A DNA stretch of 64,000 bases, taken from assembly GCA_030150045.1 (NCBI GenBank), contig JASLGM010000031.1, forward strand, positions 5,438-69,437, read 5' to 3'. The notes under the pieces are model-generated. The model made no database searches. It saw nothing but the letters and a program-made list of their open reading frames with translations, and was not told the DNA's origin. This DNA comes from Taishania sp. Its GTDB lineage: Bacteria; Bacteroidota; Bacteroidia; Flavobacteriales_D; Crocinitomicaceae. Below, in pieces: positions 37,051-46,316 of this stretch. A program made the position numbers and the translations under genes. Within the stretch, counting starts at the first letter, position 1. Every line of letters starts with the position of its first letter.

Positions 37051-37941
37051 ATGAAGTTTGGCGCAATCGACATAGGAACAAACGCAGCACGCTTGCTCAT
37101 TGGTGAAGTACTCCAAGAAAACGGAAGACAGTACATCAACAAATTGTCTTATACTCGAATTCCACTGCGCTTGGGCGAGGAGGTATTTACAAAAGGTAAA
37201 ATCTCTAAAACCAAAGCCCGCGACTTTAAAAATACCATCAAAGCGTTTGCTCTTTTGGCTAACGTTTATGAAGTGACGGCGCTTCGTGCATGTGCTACAT
37301 CAGCCATGCGCGAAGCCTCTAACGGCCTGGCAGTACAAACTGAAATCCGTAAAGCAAGCGGCGTAAACATCGACATCATTTCTGGTGAAGAAGAAGCGCA
37401 ATTAATCTTTAGCACCTTTTTTCTATTGGACATCGACGCCTCAAAACCATTTATTGTGGTAGATGTTGGCGGAGGTAGCACCGAGATTTCTCTTTTTGAA
37501 AATGGCATGCGTACCCAATCCCAATCCTTTAACATCGGAACCATTCGCCTGCTGAAAGAGAAAACTAATCCGACCATTTGGCAAGAAATTCAGAAATGGA
37601 TCAACGAACACGTCACTCCCAAAAAGATCGAAACACTCTACGCAACGGGTGGAAACATCAATAAAGCACAGAAAATGTTGGGAAACCAAGCCATGGAACC
37701 CATTTCTATCGATAAAATTAATTTCCTTTATCAGCAACTTGCACCCCTCAGCGTAAAACAACGAATGGAACGTTTTCAACTGAAACCCGACCGTGCAGAC
37801 GTCATTATTCCAGCCTTGGACATTTACCGTTTCATCATGGAAAACGCCAAAATTAACCAAATGATTGTTCCAAAAATTGGATTGGCAGATGGCATCATCT
37901 ACGATTTACATTGCCAATATACCGACTTAGCAAATCAATAA
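37051..37941 (+). CDS. Ppx/GppA family phosphatase (exopolyphosphatase type)
   Basis: A 296-residue actin-fold phosphatase. The phosphate-1 loop is AIDIGTNAARLLIG, the middle has ISGEEEAQLIF, and the phosphate-2 loop is VVDVGGGSTEIS, all diagnostic. Family members split polyphosphate or pppGpp; this short form lacks the C-terminal HD domain of E. coli Ppx/GppA, so the precise substrate is uncertain. It is the third gene of the era-der run. A reverse copy of repeat family 2 begins 8 bases after its stop. Confidence 0.92.
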   Translation: MKFGAIDIGTNAARLLIGEVLQENGRQYINKLSYTRIPLRLGEEVFTKGKISKTKARDFKNTIKAFALLANVYEVTALRACATSAMREASNGLAVQTEIRKASGVNIDIISGEEEAQLIFSTFFLLDIDASKPFIVVDVGGGSTEISLFENGMRTQSQSFNIGTIRLLKEKTNPTIWQEIQKWINEHVTPKKIETLYATGGNINKAQKMLGNQAMEPISIDKINFLYQQLAPLSVKQRMERFQLKPDRADVIIPALDIYRFIMENAKINQMIVPKIGLADGIIYDLHCQYTDLANQ

Positions 37942-37949
37942 TTTTTCTT

Positions 37950-38059
37950 GGGCGTTTCTCTGACGCTTTCCCTAACGGAAAAACGCAGAGCCAGGCTTTC
38001 CATTACTAGTCCTCGTCCCCAAAAGGGAACTCCGGGCTAACCATTCCAATCCTTAACGC
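37950..38059 (-). repeat. intergenic repeat family 2, diverged copy
   Basis: On the minus strand it opens GCGTTAAGGAT, has a TAGCCCGG block, and closes GAAACGCCC, matching the ends and an inner block of the copies at 41946 and 56010. Near the closing end an imperfect hairpin (CTCTG...CAGAG type, GGAAA/TTTCC) is present. The order and content of the middle part differ from the other two copies, so this copy is less certain. Confidence 0.6.
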
Positions 38060-38100
38060 GGAATCACAGTAAACACAACAATTTCACTTCTAGGAAAACA

Positions 38101-41100
38101 CTAGAAATAAGCCCGCAACTCCATTCCAGCCGTGTGAATGATCTTATTCAACTGTGACTTACGCCCCGCATATTGAATAGAAAGCTGAAGGTTCTTCGAA
38201 ATCAAACGCTGATACCCTATATTCCAAGTATAATTGATCCCAGGTTTCAACGACTCCAACATCTCATAACCTAATGCCGAATTTTGCTCCCCTGTATAAA
38301 CAATGTTTACCATTTTAAATTCCAACTGTAAACTTCCCTTCTGCGCCTGATTGTATTTCATATTGATACCCAGATCAGAAATAAATCCGTCTTCACCACC
38401 AAACAACGCATCGTTGTGCTTTTCCTGATACCTACCTTGAATCGTAAAACGGAAAGCCGTATTGGGCTGAAAACTAAAACTCGGTTTCACAAAGAAATAG
38501 CTAATCACATAATCCCTGCCCGTAGTATAATCCGCTAAAGATTGGTTCTTTCCAACCTGAGAACTCATTCCTAAAATAAACTTCTTGGTCAAATTCCAAC
38601 GCCCATTAAACTCATGAAACAACTGATTACGAGAATCAAATCCAGAAGCCAACAGACTTTTTGACTTTGTATTCTGCACCGACCAATCTAAAGAAAAAAC
38701 CGTTGAGGTACGGTTAATATAAACCGTATTCCTAAAGTTTGAATTGGTGGCAATCAAATGGGTATCTTGAACTTTTCCATAAAACGGATTAAAGCTATTG
38801 ATGCCATCAAAGGTTCCTGTTTTACGATGCATTCGAATCCGTGTTTGCGTCGAAACCCGTGAAAGCACCCCAAGAATTCCTTTCTTTTTTCCCCAAATGC
38901 GCTCCGGACGCCAACTGATCGATTGATTCAATTCATTTGAATACGTTTTTACATATCTACTACTAGGAGTAAACACACGAATGTAAGAAGCTTGATCAGG
39001 AAATTGCGCCACCTCAAACTCATTCAAATCTTTGATACCATCACCGTTGTAATCGATCCAAGTATAAATTCCTTGCCCAGTATTTACTTGAATATACAAA
39101 AACTCTTTTTTCTGCTCTAAGCCTGAACCTATCTCATAAAACGTGTTCCATTGCAAAGCATTTTTCCACAATTTAAACTCGTAATCAATACGACTCAACA
39201 GCGTATTTTCAGGCTTTTGATTGATTAACTCTTCGTTCACCACTTTTAACTGTCGGTAACTTCCCAAAACATTCAATCGTTGATTTTTTATATTCATCAA
39301 CTTCACTTCTCCACCAATCGATTGGGCTTTTGCAGCATGTATAAATCGTGTAGAATCTGAAACACCATCATAGCGTTCACGAAAAAACACCTTGTACTTT
39401 GTCTTAGAACTATCTGCATTCTCGATGTAAAATTGATAATCCCAAAACTGATACGCATTTCCCCGTAATTGCTTATTTACATCCATCAATTTATTGCGCT
39501 CTTGATCGTCCTTAAATCCAACACGAAACCATTTAAAGGTTTGTGAAAGATCTAACTTATGGCGTAAATACTCACTTTTTTCTGCTCCAAAAGATCCAAG
39601 GTAACTTCCATCCCATTCCGCCTTAAATCCTTTTTGTCGCCACGCGCCATTCAAACGCGTTTTATAACCTTGATAGTCAGATCCAACTTGAAACTGTTGA
39701 CCTTCAATATTGATATTTCCATATCTATTATTCAAGAAATTCGCAGAAACAATACTCCCAATTTGATTTCCATTGTAACCTTTATTTCGTGTATTCCAAT
39801 CGCGGTCAAATTCCACGGAACGATATTGTTCAATTGGAGAAAACGAAGTATTTAAGGCTTCAAATTCCGCTCTTGTTTCTAATTTCCATTGTGGGAGGCT
39901 ATCCTTTGAGCGCAAATCAAAACTACCGTGAAGTTTCATCCGTGCTGCTAAACCGTGATTGTCTTTTTTATCCTTTCGTGAAAACGTATTGATATCATTG
40001 TTTGAGTAGGCCATTTCTCCTTCAACAACAAACTTATCGTTTATTCGGTAGCGTGCACCAGTGCTCACCATCTGTTTCTTCTTCGGAGTAATGATCAAGC
40101 GTGCGGGAATAAAATCTCCTTGAGGGACACCATTTACTGGAGTCACCCATTTATATACTTTTCCAACAGCAATGTAATCTTGTAACACATAATCCCCTTT
40201 GTTTGCCCCAACAAATTGGAAAGTGGCGCGATATACCGCCGTCTGCTGATGAACAGAATGCACCAAAACCGAATCATATCCAAGCGTATCGACCATTTTG
40301 TACATGACCTGATTGTCTAAAAAACCGATAGAATCAATCTTATACGAATAGGCAAATTGAATGGAATCACCCAAATCCGCTAACATCCGTTTTTCATCGT
40401 TACTTAAATCTTGTTGAATCGTTTGATTCTTGGCATCTTGCTCTGAATAACCATTAATCCAAAAATCCAATTTTTCACCATTATATTGATTTCCCGTTTG
40501 AATCAAAGTACGTGCATAATTCTGATCTGAGTACTGAAATTCTACCACAATACGCACATCTTTTGTAATTTGATTTCTTGGCGTAAAACTCAGCTCTGCG
40601 GTATTGTAATTAATTACATAATCGAACTCCTGCCCACGTGAAAGTGGACGCCCATCTAAATACACCCGTTCCGTTCCTGCTAGAATCATTATAAAAGGTT
40701 CATTTTCTGCACCAAAAAGACGGTAAGGCCCTTGGTTCCCTTCTACACCTTGTATGGTTTGTCGATTAAATTTTCCACGTGACATGGCTCCTGAAACTTG
40801 TGTTTTCCATCCTTTTTGCTTCTCGTCCCTAAAATCATATTCCAGCGTTAGTCCTTGACCCCGTTTTTTGTAATTCATGAAATAACCTGTTGGCTTATCG
40901 ATCCAAAAGTCACCGGCAATTAGCTTCAGCCTGTCATTATACAATTGAATGAAAACCTTGTCAAATTCTTGCAATTTAGACGTATTTCCTTCGGGTTGTA
41001 GAGGCAGATTATTATCCGTAATCGCAGCCAAAAGTTTAAGATTCGGTGCAATTTCACCAGATAGTTCAAGATTCAACGTAGAATTAACCCCCATATCTTG

Positions 41101-41547
41101 CGCATTCCCAACGGTTAACCCCCGGGACATACTCCCCGATTTTTTGATATTCGTAGATCCAAATATATCTTGTGCCACTTGCGCAGACGACTGCATGAAA
41201 ATTTCCCTATTTAGCATATCGTTCCTGTAAATCATGGAACTATCAAAACGGGAATGCGTAGCTGAAAAATTGGTCGAAAACACCCGATAGCGCACAATCA
41301 TCTCTTCTGAACACGGTACACGAAGTAAGAATTTAGCCTTCACAGGGTCTAGAAAATAATCGGAAGAAGGCACCACTTTACCTTGGCACATCACCACAAA
41401 AGAAGGCGCATAAATACTCAAGCTATCGATGGACAAAGTATCCGTTGTCGCAAGAAAAGTTTTCCTCCGCAAGTTACTATCCTGCCCAAAAGCCACGGAA
41501 GTAAAAACGAGAAAGAAAAAAAATATTTGCCTTGATTTTAGCGACAT
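38101..41547 (-). CDS. large outer-membrane beta-barrel-like protein, unknown function
   Basis: A 1148-residue exported protein: signal peptide SRQIFFFFLVFTSVAFGQ, then a soluble part, then a long region of alternating aromatic beta strands ending in a C-terminal Phe (MELRAYF), as in outer-membrane barrels. A notable segment is SGSMSRGLTVGNAQDMGVNS followed by LNLELSGEIAPNLKLLAAITDNNLPLQPEGNTSKLQEFD. I recognise this as a conserved block in Bacteroidota outer-membrane proteins of about 1100 residues. It also has a calcium-loop-like DYNGDGIKDLNEFE. No transport or enzyme role can be assigned. It is a single gene with long gene-free flanks. Confidence 0.82.
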   Translation of the reverse strand: MSLKSRQIFFFFLVFTSVAFGQDSNLRRKTFLATTDTLSIDSLSIYAPSFVVMCQGKVVPSSDYFLDPVKAKFLLRVPCSEEMIVRYRVFSTNFSATHSRFDSSMIYRNDMLNREIFMQSSAQVAQDIFGSTNIKKSGSMSRGLTVGNAQDMGVNSTLNLELSGEIAPNLKLLAAITDNNLPLQPEGNTSKLQEFDKVFIQLYNDRLKLIAGDFWIDKPTGYFMNYKKRGQGLTLEYDFRDEKQKGWKTQVSGAMSRGKFNRQTIQGVEGNQGPYRLFGAENEPFIMILAGTERVYLDGRPLSRGQEFDYVINYNTAELSFTPRNQITKDVRIVVEFQYSDQNYARTLIQTGNQYNGEKLDFWINGYSEQDAKNQTIQQDLSNDEKRMLADLGDSIQFAYSYKIDSIGFLDNQVMYKMVDTLGYDSVLVHSVHQQTAVYRATFQFVGANKGDYVLQDYIAVGKVYKWVTPVNGVPQGDFIPARLIITPKKKQMVSTGARYRINDKFVVEGEMAYSNNDINTFSRKDKKDNHGLAARMKLHGSFDLRSKDSLPQWKLETRAEFEALNTSFSPIEQYRSVEFDRDWNTRNKGYNGNQIGSIVSANFLNNRYGNINIEGQQFQVGSDYQGYKTRLNGAWRQKGFKAEWDGSYLGSFGAEKSEYLRHKLDLSQTFKWFRVGFKDDQERNKLMDVNKQLRGNAYQFWDYQFYIENADSSKTKYKVFFRERYDGVSDSTRFIHAAKAQSIGGEVKLMNIKNQRLNVLGSYRQLKVVNEELINQKPENTLLSRIDYEFKLWKNALQWNTFYEIGSGLEQKKEFLYIQVNTGQGIYTWIDYNGDGIKDLNEFEVAQFPDQASYIRVFTPSSRYVKTYSNELNQSISWRPERIWGKKKGILGVLSRVSTQTRIRMHRKTGTFDGINSFNPFYGKVQDTHLIATNSNFRNTVYINRTSTVFSLDWSVQNTKSKSLLASGFDSRNQLFHEFNGRWNLTKKFILGMSSQVGKNQSLADYTTGRDYVISYFFVKPSFSFQPNTAFRFTIQGRYQEKHNDALFGGEDGFISDLGINMKYNQAQKGSLQLEFKMVNIVYTGEQNSALGYEMLESLKPGINYTWNIGYQRLISKNLQLSIQYAGRKSQLNKIIHTAGMELRAYF

Positions 41548-41707
41548 TACGGTAATTGGTTCGTTTTCAATAAACGTTCATACCAAGTGATTAGTATGAT
41601 TGCCAACGAAAATACAACAGTTTTACAAATATCGGTGAAGAATTTAGTTGCTAAAGGCCGTGCCCTCACTTTGGTTAGAGGAAAATAAAGGGAAATTATT
41701 TCCTTAT

Positions 41708-41867
41708 TTGGCAGCTTTATCGGTCTACGCGCTTTAGTAAACTCCTCAAAAAGGGTTCATCTACTGCTTGCCACGTGCTTCCGTTGGTCGCAGTGGCAAC
41801 CTAGCATTCACTCCCTTTTCCGTTCGTTTAGCTATCGCGCTCCGCCCGAGCTGTCGTCCATTTTTCA
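41708..41867 (+). repeat. intergenic repeat family 1, copy B
   Basis: Same block order as the other copies: TTGGCAG, GCTTTAGTAAACTCC, CCACGTGCTTCC, TTGGTCGC, CTAGCATTC, AGCTATCGC. TTGCCAC and GTGGCAA on either side of GTGCTTCCGTTGGTCGCA pair over 7 bp. Family 2 follows 78 bases downstream. Confidence 0.9.
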
Positions 41868-41945
41868 GACAAAGGTTTTTCAGCACTTCGTTTTGTATGC
41901 TAATAACTTTCTGAAAATGGAAATGTTCTATTCAAGTGGAACCTT

Positions 41946-42061
41946 GCGTTAGGGATAGTAGCGGCATCCCCCTCTCCATAACTTTGGGGAGGGGATACAG
42001 CGGATAGCCCGACCCCAACCCTTTATTTAACGCAATTTGTGAAAGGGTTGGGGAAACGCCC
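41946..42061 (+). repeat. intergenic repeat family 2, copy with two long hairpins
   Basis: Core blocks are GCGTTAGGGAT, GGCATCC, AGCGGATAGCCCG and GGAAACGCCC. Between them sit hairpin 1 (CCCCTCTCC with GGGGAGGGG, 9 bp) and hairpin 2 (CCCCAACCCTTT at 42013-42024 with AAAGGGTTGGGG at 42042-42053, 12 perfect bp). GCGTT at the start and AACGC at the end are complementary, so the whole could close as a three-way structure. Confidence 0.9.
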
Positions 42062-42346
42062 AAAAACAGCTTAGGCATGCTTTTTGCGTGAAGATCAACA
42101 AAAAACAAGGTTAAATGTTACCGAAAACATCATCAAAATCACCCAAAAACGCCCCTTTTTACTATTTCATGCATAGTAAATGTAAAAATATAACCCCTGC
42201 GACCAAAACGAAAATGCACTCACTTGCAGTCACTTATGCAAACAACACAGCGTTTTTTTTGTTAAAAAATTAACTTAAACTATTCTTTAACAACTCAATG
42301 CTGTCAATTGTTTAAATTTGCAACACTTTTTTTAATAATCTAATCT

Positions 42347-44062
42347 ATGAAAAAATTAAGTTTACTTGTTTTTGGACTGATTATGAGCCACTTTATTTCT
42401 GCTCAATCTTGTTCAATTGACCCAAGTGTAACAACAAAAGGAGCACACCCTTCTGTCCTTACGCCTGGAACTGCATTGGTGGCTTATGACCAAACACTGA
42501 CTATTGTTTTTCCACTTGACACTTTAGGGTATCCTATTACAAATGCGAAAATCGAAAGCATTACAGTTCCCTCAGGTTTCTCTTATGAATTACTAGACGA
42601 TGTAGATACGTTTAATCCACAAACGAATCAACGTACATGTATTCGTGTATTTGGTACTTCGCCTATTGCAACTTCGAATACGGTTTCTATAAATGTGACG
42701 CTTTTCATATTAGGAAATATGGGAATTGCAGATAATTTCCGCGCTACATTTGAGATTGAGAATCAAGAGTCTTCTTTGGACAATGCTGGTTTCTTTACAA
42801 ACCGAGGAGAAGGTTGTGCGCCATTAACGGTTAATTTCCAGAACCACAATCTATCTAATAGCAGTACAATGTGGAACTTTGGAAACGGTCAATCTTACTG
42901 GGGTAATTCACCAGAGGACATTGTTTTTGACACACCAGGAGTTTATCCAGTAACCTACACAGGATATACCAGCCATGACACAACGTATTCGTACATTTTG
43001 AAACAAATGGTTATTACGTACGCAAATCCTGATGTATGGTTAGACACTTGGCTAGAATCTTCGACGCCACAGTTCAAATTACTTATCTATGAGAATGGTA
43101 CAAAAATTCATGAGACGGGAGTAAAACAACAAAATTTACCTACAACGTTTAACTTGAATATTCCAATGAACCCTACAAAACAATACCGAGTTGATTTCGT
43201 TGAAATTGATGGAGCTTCTTGGTTACCGGTTAACCAAACCATTTGTGGTCAACATATTCTTCCGTTTCAAGAAAGTGGAACAGTACATACACCACTTGTA
43301 TCTACTGGTAATTTTCAAATTCAAGTAACTCCACATTACCCTACACCCTCTTTAATTGTAGCTGATACGATTCGTGTTTATGAAAATGTACAAACACCAG
43401 TAATTGTGAACACAGACGGAACCTTAACTGCAACTACACCGGGAGCAATATCTTACAAATGGTACAAAAACGATGTAGTTATCCCAGATGAGATCACGGA
43501 TACTTATGTTGCAACGGTTTCCGCGAACTATAAAGTAAAGGTTTCTAATGAACATTGTACAAGTACTTCAACAGAAGTTCCAGTAGCAATTTGTTTGACA
43601 AACTATACACCTGCTGTTGTTACTTCTGGAGCCAATCAATTGACGCTAAGTAACCCATTAGCTGGACACACTATTCAGTGGTTCGCTAACAACAATGAGG
43701 TAACGGGTGCAACTGCTGCGGCATTAAACATGACAAGTTCATCAAGCTTCACGGTGAAGGTAACAGACGTTTGGGGTTGTACGTATACTAGCGCTGCTTA
43801 CAATGCGTATTTAGCGGTACAAAAATTGGATCCAAGTGCTATTATCGCTTATCCAAATCCAACGACGGGGAATGTAACGTTTACCGCACAAGATATTATC
43901 CAAGAAGTGATTGTAATGGATCCTTCAGGAAGAATCGTTTTGACAAATGCGAATGACTCAAATACTGCGGTTGTGAACTTAGAAAACATGCCTTCTGGTT
44001 ATTACATGATCAGTATTCAAACAGAAAGCGGAAGCATCAACAAGAAAATCGTGAAACAATAA
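42347..44062 (+). CDS. type A T9SS cargo protein with PKD-like domain
   Basis: A 571-residue surface or secreted protein. Signal peptide SLLVFGLIMSHFISAQ. A PKD-like domain lies at about residues 150-225 (GCAPLTVNFQNHN, FDTPGVYPVTYTG), followed by Ig-like beta domains with SYKWYKNDVVIPDEITDTY and IQWFANNNEVTG. The last 75 residues form the Por-secretion type A sorting domain (IAYPNPTTGNVTF ... MPSGYYMISIQTESGSINKKIVKQ). It would be exported by Sec and then the type IX system, with removal of the tail. A terminator hairpin follows. The ligand is unknown. Confidence 0.92.
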   Translation: MKKLSLLVFGLIMSHFISAQSCSIDPSVTTKGAHPSVLTPGTALVAYDQTLTIVFPLDTLGYPITNAKIESITVPSGFSYELLDDVDTFNPQTNQRTCIRVFGTSPIATSNTVSINVTLFILGNMGIADNFRATFEIENQESSLDNAGFFTNRGEGCAPLTVNFQNHNLSNSSTMWNFGNGQSYWGNSPEDIVFDTPGVYPVTYTGYTSHDTTYSYILKQMVITYANPDVWLDTWLESSTPQFKLLIYENGTKIHETGVKQQNLPTTFNLNIPMNPTKQYRVDFVEIDGASWLPVNQTICGQHILPFQESGTVHTPLVSTGNFQIQVTPHYPTPSLIVADTIRVYENVQTPVIVNTDGTLTATTPGAISYKWYKNDVVIPDEITDTYVATVSANYKVKVSNEHCTSTSTEVPVAICLTNYTPAVVTSGANQLTLSNPLAGHTIQWFANNNEVTGATAAALNMTSSSSFTVKVTDVWGCTYTSAAYNAYLAVQKLDPSAIIAYPNPTTGNVTFTAQDIIQEVIVMDPSGRIVLTNANDSNTAVVNLENMPSGYYMISIQTESGSINKKIVKQ

Positions 44063-44083
44063 TCGTTTCTCTAAATAATTTTG

Positions 44084-44113
44084 AAAAGGATCCTGAAAAG
44101 GGTCCTTTTTTTA
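44084..44113 (+). terminator. intrinsic terminator after the type A T9SS cargo gene
   Basis: AAAAGGATCC and GGGTCCTTTT pair around a TGAAAA loop, followed by a T run to 44112. It also shows that the open frame from 44081 is not the true start of the next gene. Confidence 0.85.
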
Positions 44114-44137
44114 TGCCAATTACTTTACTTTTGTACT

Positions 44138-44689
44138 ATGAGTTTCGAAACAATTAAGGCGTTGCACATCATTTTTATGGTAAGTTGGTTTGCAGGACTA
44201 TTTTATATTGTCCGTCTGTTTATTTACCACACAGAAGCGCAAGATAAATCTGAAGTTGAAAAAGCAATTTTATCCAAACAATTTGTGATGATGGAAAGTA
44301 AACTGTGGTGGATTATTACCACACCAGCTATGATCCTTACTGTACTTTTTGGCGTTACCATGTTGTGTTATCCAGGGCATGAATACCTCATCCACCAACC
44401 TTGGATGCATGTGAAATTAACCTTTGTTGTTTTATTACTCTTTTATCACTTCAAATGCCAACACATAATGAAGCAGCTTAAGAATGACATTTACGCATGG
44501 AGAAACGACACTTTGCGCATCTGGAATGAAGTAGCTACATTGTCTTTGGTTGCAATTGTATTTATTGTTATCACAAAAAACGCCATGAACTGGATCTCGG
44601 GAACGATTGGTTTTTTTGCGACGGCAATAGGCTTAATGGTTTTGATAAAACTTTACAAACGCCTTCGTCAAAAGAAAACAATTAAGTGA
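44138..44689 (+). CDS. hemJ: HemJ-type protoporphyrinogen oxidase (UPF0093 membrane protein)
   Basis: Converts protoporphyrinogen IX to protoporphyrin IX in heme synthesis. The start is set at the ATG at 44138 (MSFETIKALHIIFMVSW); the open frame 19 codons longer runs through the terminator hairpin. The 183-residue protein has four to five membrane segments. It has the conserved His in KALHIIFMVSWFAGLFYIVRLF and the segment WMHVKLTFVVLLLFYHFKC that is typical of the family. Its stop lies close to the convergent membrane glycosyltransferase gene. Confidence 0.92.
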   Translation: MSFETIKALHIIFMVSWFAGLFYIVRLFIYHTEAQDKSEVEKAILSKQFVMMESKLWWIITTPAMILTVLFGVTMLCYPGHEYLIHQPWMHVKLTFVVLLLFYHFKCQHIMKQLKNDIYAWRNDTLRIWNEVATLSLVAIVFIVITKNAMNWISGTIGFFATAIGLMVLIKLYKRLRQKKTIK

Positions 44690-44696
44690 TTGTTTA

Positions 44697-46283
44697 TTAC
44701 TTGTAGTTCATAAAGTCAGAAAGCGAAAGAGGCTCGGAATCATTTCTTTCTAACAGCAAGACCTCTGTTCCGTAGATTGCTTTTGGTTTCAAGTATACCA
44801 AAACAGATGGATAATACGATTCCAGTTCCCCCTTAACAATAAAGAAATGTTGGAAACGTTGTTGATCTGCTGCTTTAAAGAGTACTTCTTCATGTTTAGA
44901 CGTTAGTACTCCATTTCTTTTAATAAATGTAAGGTTTCGATTAGGTGCGGTATTCGAAAGCACAAAAACTTCTGTTTCTTTTGCTATTCCGTTTTCTAAC
45001 AAAAAGGGTTCTATTCCTTTATAGGCTGTACTGAGGTGAAGGTAAGGATCCCAAGTTTCTAGATTTGTACGCCATCCTAAATAATCTCGTGATAAAGGGT
45101 AAGAAAAACCAAACAATAGGACACCTATTATTATTCCTACCCAATGCATATACTTTTGGGAAAAAGCATCTCCAACGAGCACAAGTAACAACAGTATTAT
45201 TGGAATAAAAAAGGTATCTAGGAAATAATAATCGTGGTTGTAGAATTGTTTAAGTAAAGCCACGGAAAACAATAAAAACCCAAAGCTCAAAATGAGGACA
45301 AAACTCATATTGAAATTCATCCACTTTTTACGATTAAAGATTACTCCTATACATACTATTACAGCCATGACCCAGAAGTGGTATCGGTTAAAATAATGTT
45401 CTTTCCAAAGTTCAAAACTACTGTAAATGATTTCTTTTGCTTCTGAAATCGAGTTAGCAAACATCAAGTGATTCAAGAAAATGGTATCGTGTTTCGCTGA
45501 CATTTTCTTATTCCAAATGAACCACACCCCAATTAAGATAAAAAAGGGAAGGACGGTCAACACGCGATTAACAAGAATTTTGAACGTTATATCTTTACAC
45601 ATCCAACGTAATCCTTCGTTACAGAACACTGCAATCAAAGCGACTAAATAAGTCGTTCGAATTAAAGGAAGCGTTCCTAAAATGGCCAAACATATCCACC
45701 AATCTTTTTTATTTCCACTTTGAACAAACTTCAAGTAGAAATATACGCCCGCTATCAATTGAGCCAAACAAGGAACCGTGTTTATGAAACCAACAGCGTA
45801 ATATATAAAAGCTGGCGATAGAACGATAATAGAACCTAGAATAAGTTGTATTCCAAAGTTCGTTTTTAGTAAATGGCATATTCTAAAAAAGTAATAAAAC
45901 ATTGGTAAGGTCCATAAAAGACAATACAAACGGTAAATACTAGGCGCATCATTATCTACTATTCTCATTATCATACCTACTAGATAAGGATGCAAGGAAA
46001 TATTACCTCCTGTAATGGCATCATTTCCAATAACTGCCCAATTACTAGGGAATTGTTTATTGAGTATCCAAGTTTCTGGTGCAAATAGATTCCAAGTAGA
46101 AAGATAAAACTTCTGCGCCATGGCATAATAATCCGATTGTGCCCAAGCATGAATAGCAATTGGATGAGAATTTAATAAAAAACGTGTAAAAAATAAAAGA
46201 ATACAAAAGCATACTATAGCCATTCCTAAAGCAGTCCATTGATTCGGAAGCAAAATATTATTTAATGTTGATTTTCTTTCCAT
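44697..46283 (-). CDS. membrane glycosyltransferase-like protein (GT-C type), paralogue 1
   Basis: A 528-residue protein with about ten to twelve membrane segments. The first periplasmic loop has HAWAQSDYYAMAQKFY, with the acidic residue typical of lipid-sugar-using GT-C enzymes such as the GT39/ArnT group, and a hydrophilic C-terminal domain follows (NTAPNRNLTFIKRNGV). It probably transfers a sugar from a polyprenyl-phosphate donor outside the inner membrane; acceptor unknown. It is a close paralogue of the next gene upstream (shared SDYYAMAQKFYL.TWNLF, IKRNGV and P.AIYG/P.GCYGEVL.L segments), 33 bases away, so the pair arose by tandem duplication. Confidence 0.8.
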   Translation of the reverse strand: MERKSTLNNILLPNQWTALGMAIVCFCILLFFTRFLLNSHPIAIHAWAQSDYYAMAQKFYLSTWNLFAPETWILNKQFPSNWAVIGNDAITGGNISLHPYLVGMIMRIVDNDAPSIYRLYCLLWTLPMFYYFFRICHLLKTNFGIQLILGSIIVLSPAFIYYAVGFINTVPCLAQLIAGVYFYLKFVQSGNKKDWWICLAILGTLPLIRTTYLVALIAVFCNEGLRWMCKDITFKILVNRVLTVLPFFILIGVWFIWNKKMSAKHDTIFLNHLMFANSISEAKEIIYSSFELWKEHYFNRYHFWVMAVIVCIGVIFNRKKWMNFNMSFVLILSFGFLLFSVALLKQFYNHDYYFLDTFFIPIILLLLVLVGDAFSQKYMHWVGIIIGVLLFGFSYPLSRDYLGWRTNLETWDPYLHLSTAYKGIEPFLLENGIAKETEVFVLSNTAPNRNLTFIKRNGVLTSKHEEVLFKAADQQRFQHFFIVKGELESYYPSVLVYLKPKAIYGTEVLLLERNDSEPLSLSDFMNYK

Positions 46284-46316
46284 TACACAATTATTAGAAA
46301 ATTCACCTACTTTTCA

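Larger units (their letters stand above)
41548..42346. other. 800-base gene-free stretch between divergent genes, carrying both repeat families
   Basis: Holds family 1 (41708-41867) and family 2 (41946-42061) in the same orientation. A -7-like box TAAATTTG at 42313-42320 lies upstream of the plus-strand gene. The remaining bases show only very short open frames (41596-41688 and 42116-42274) without family resemblance. Confidence 0.6.

Noticed and set aside
41596..41688. A 30-codon open frame before repeat family 1
   Set aside because: No ribosome-binding or promoter signal and no recognisable protein; too short to support.
42116..42274. A 52-codon open frame upstream of the type A T9SS cargo gene
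   Set aside because: Composition is not protein-like and no signal or domain is visible; probably chance.
44081..44137. Longer N-terminus for HemJ
   Set aside because: These codons run through an intrinsic terminator hairpin, and the family begins at MSFETIKALH.
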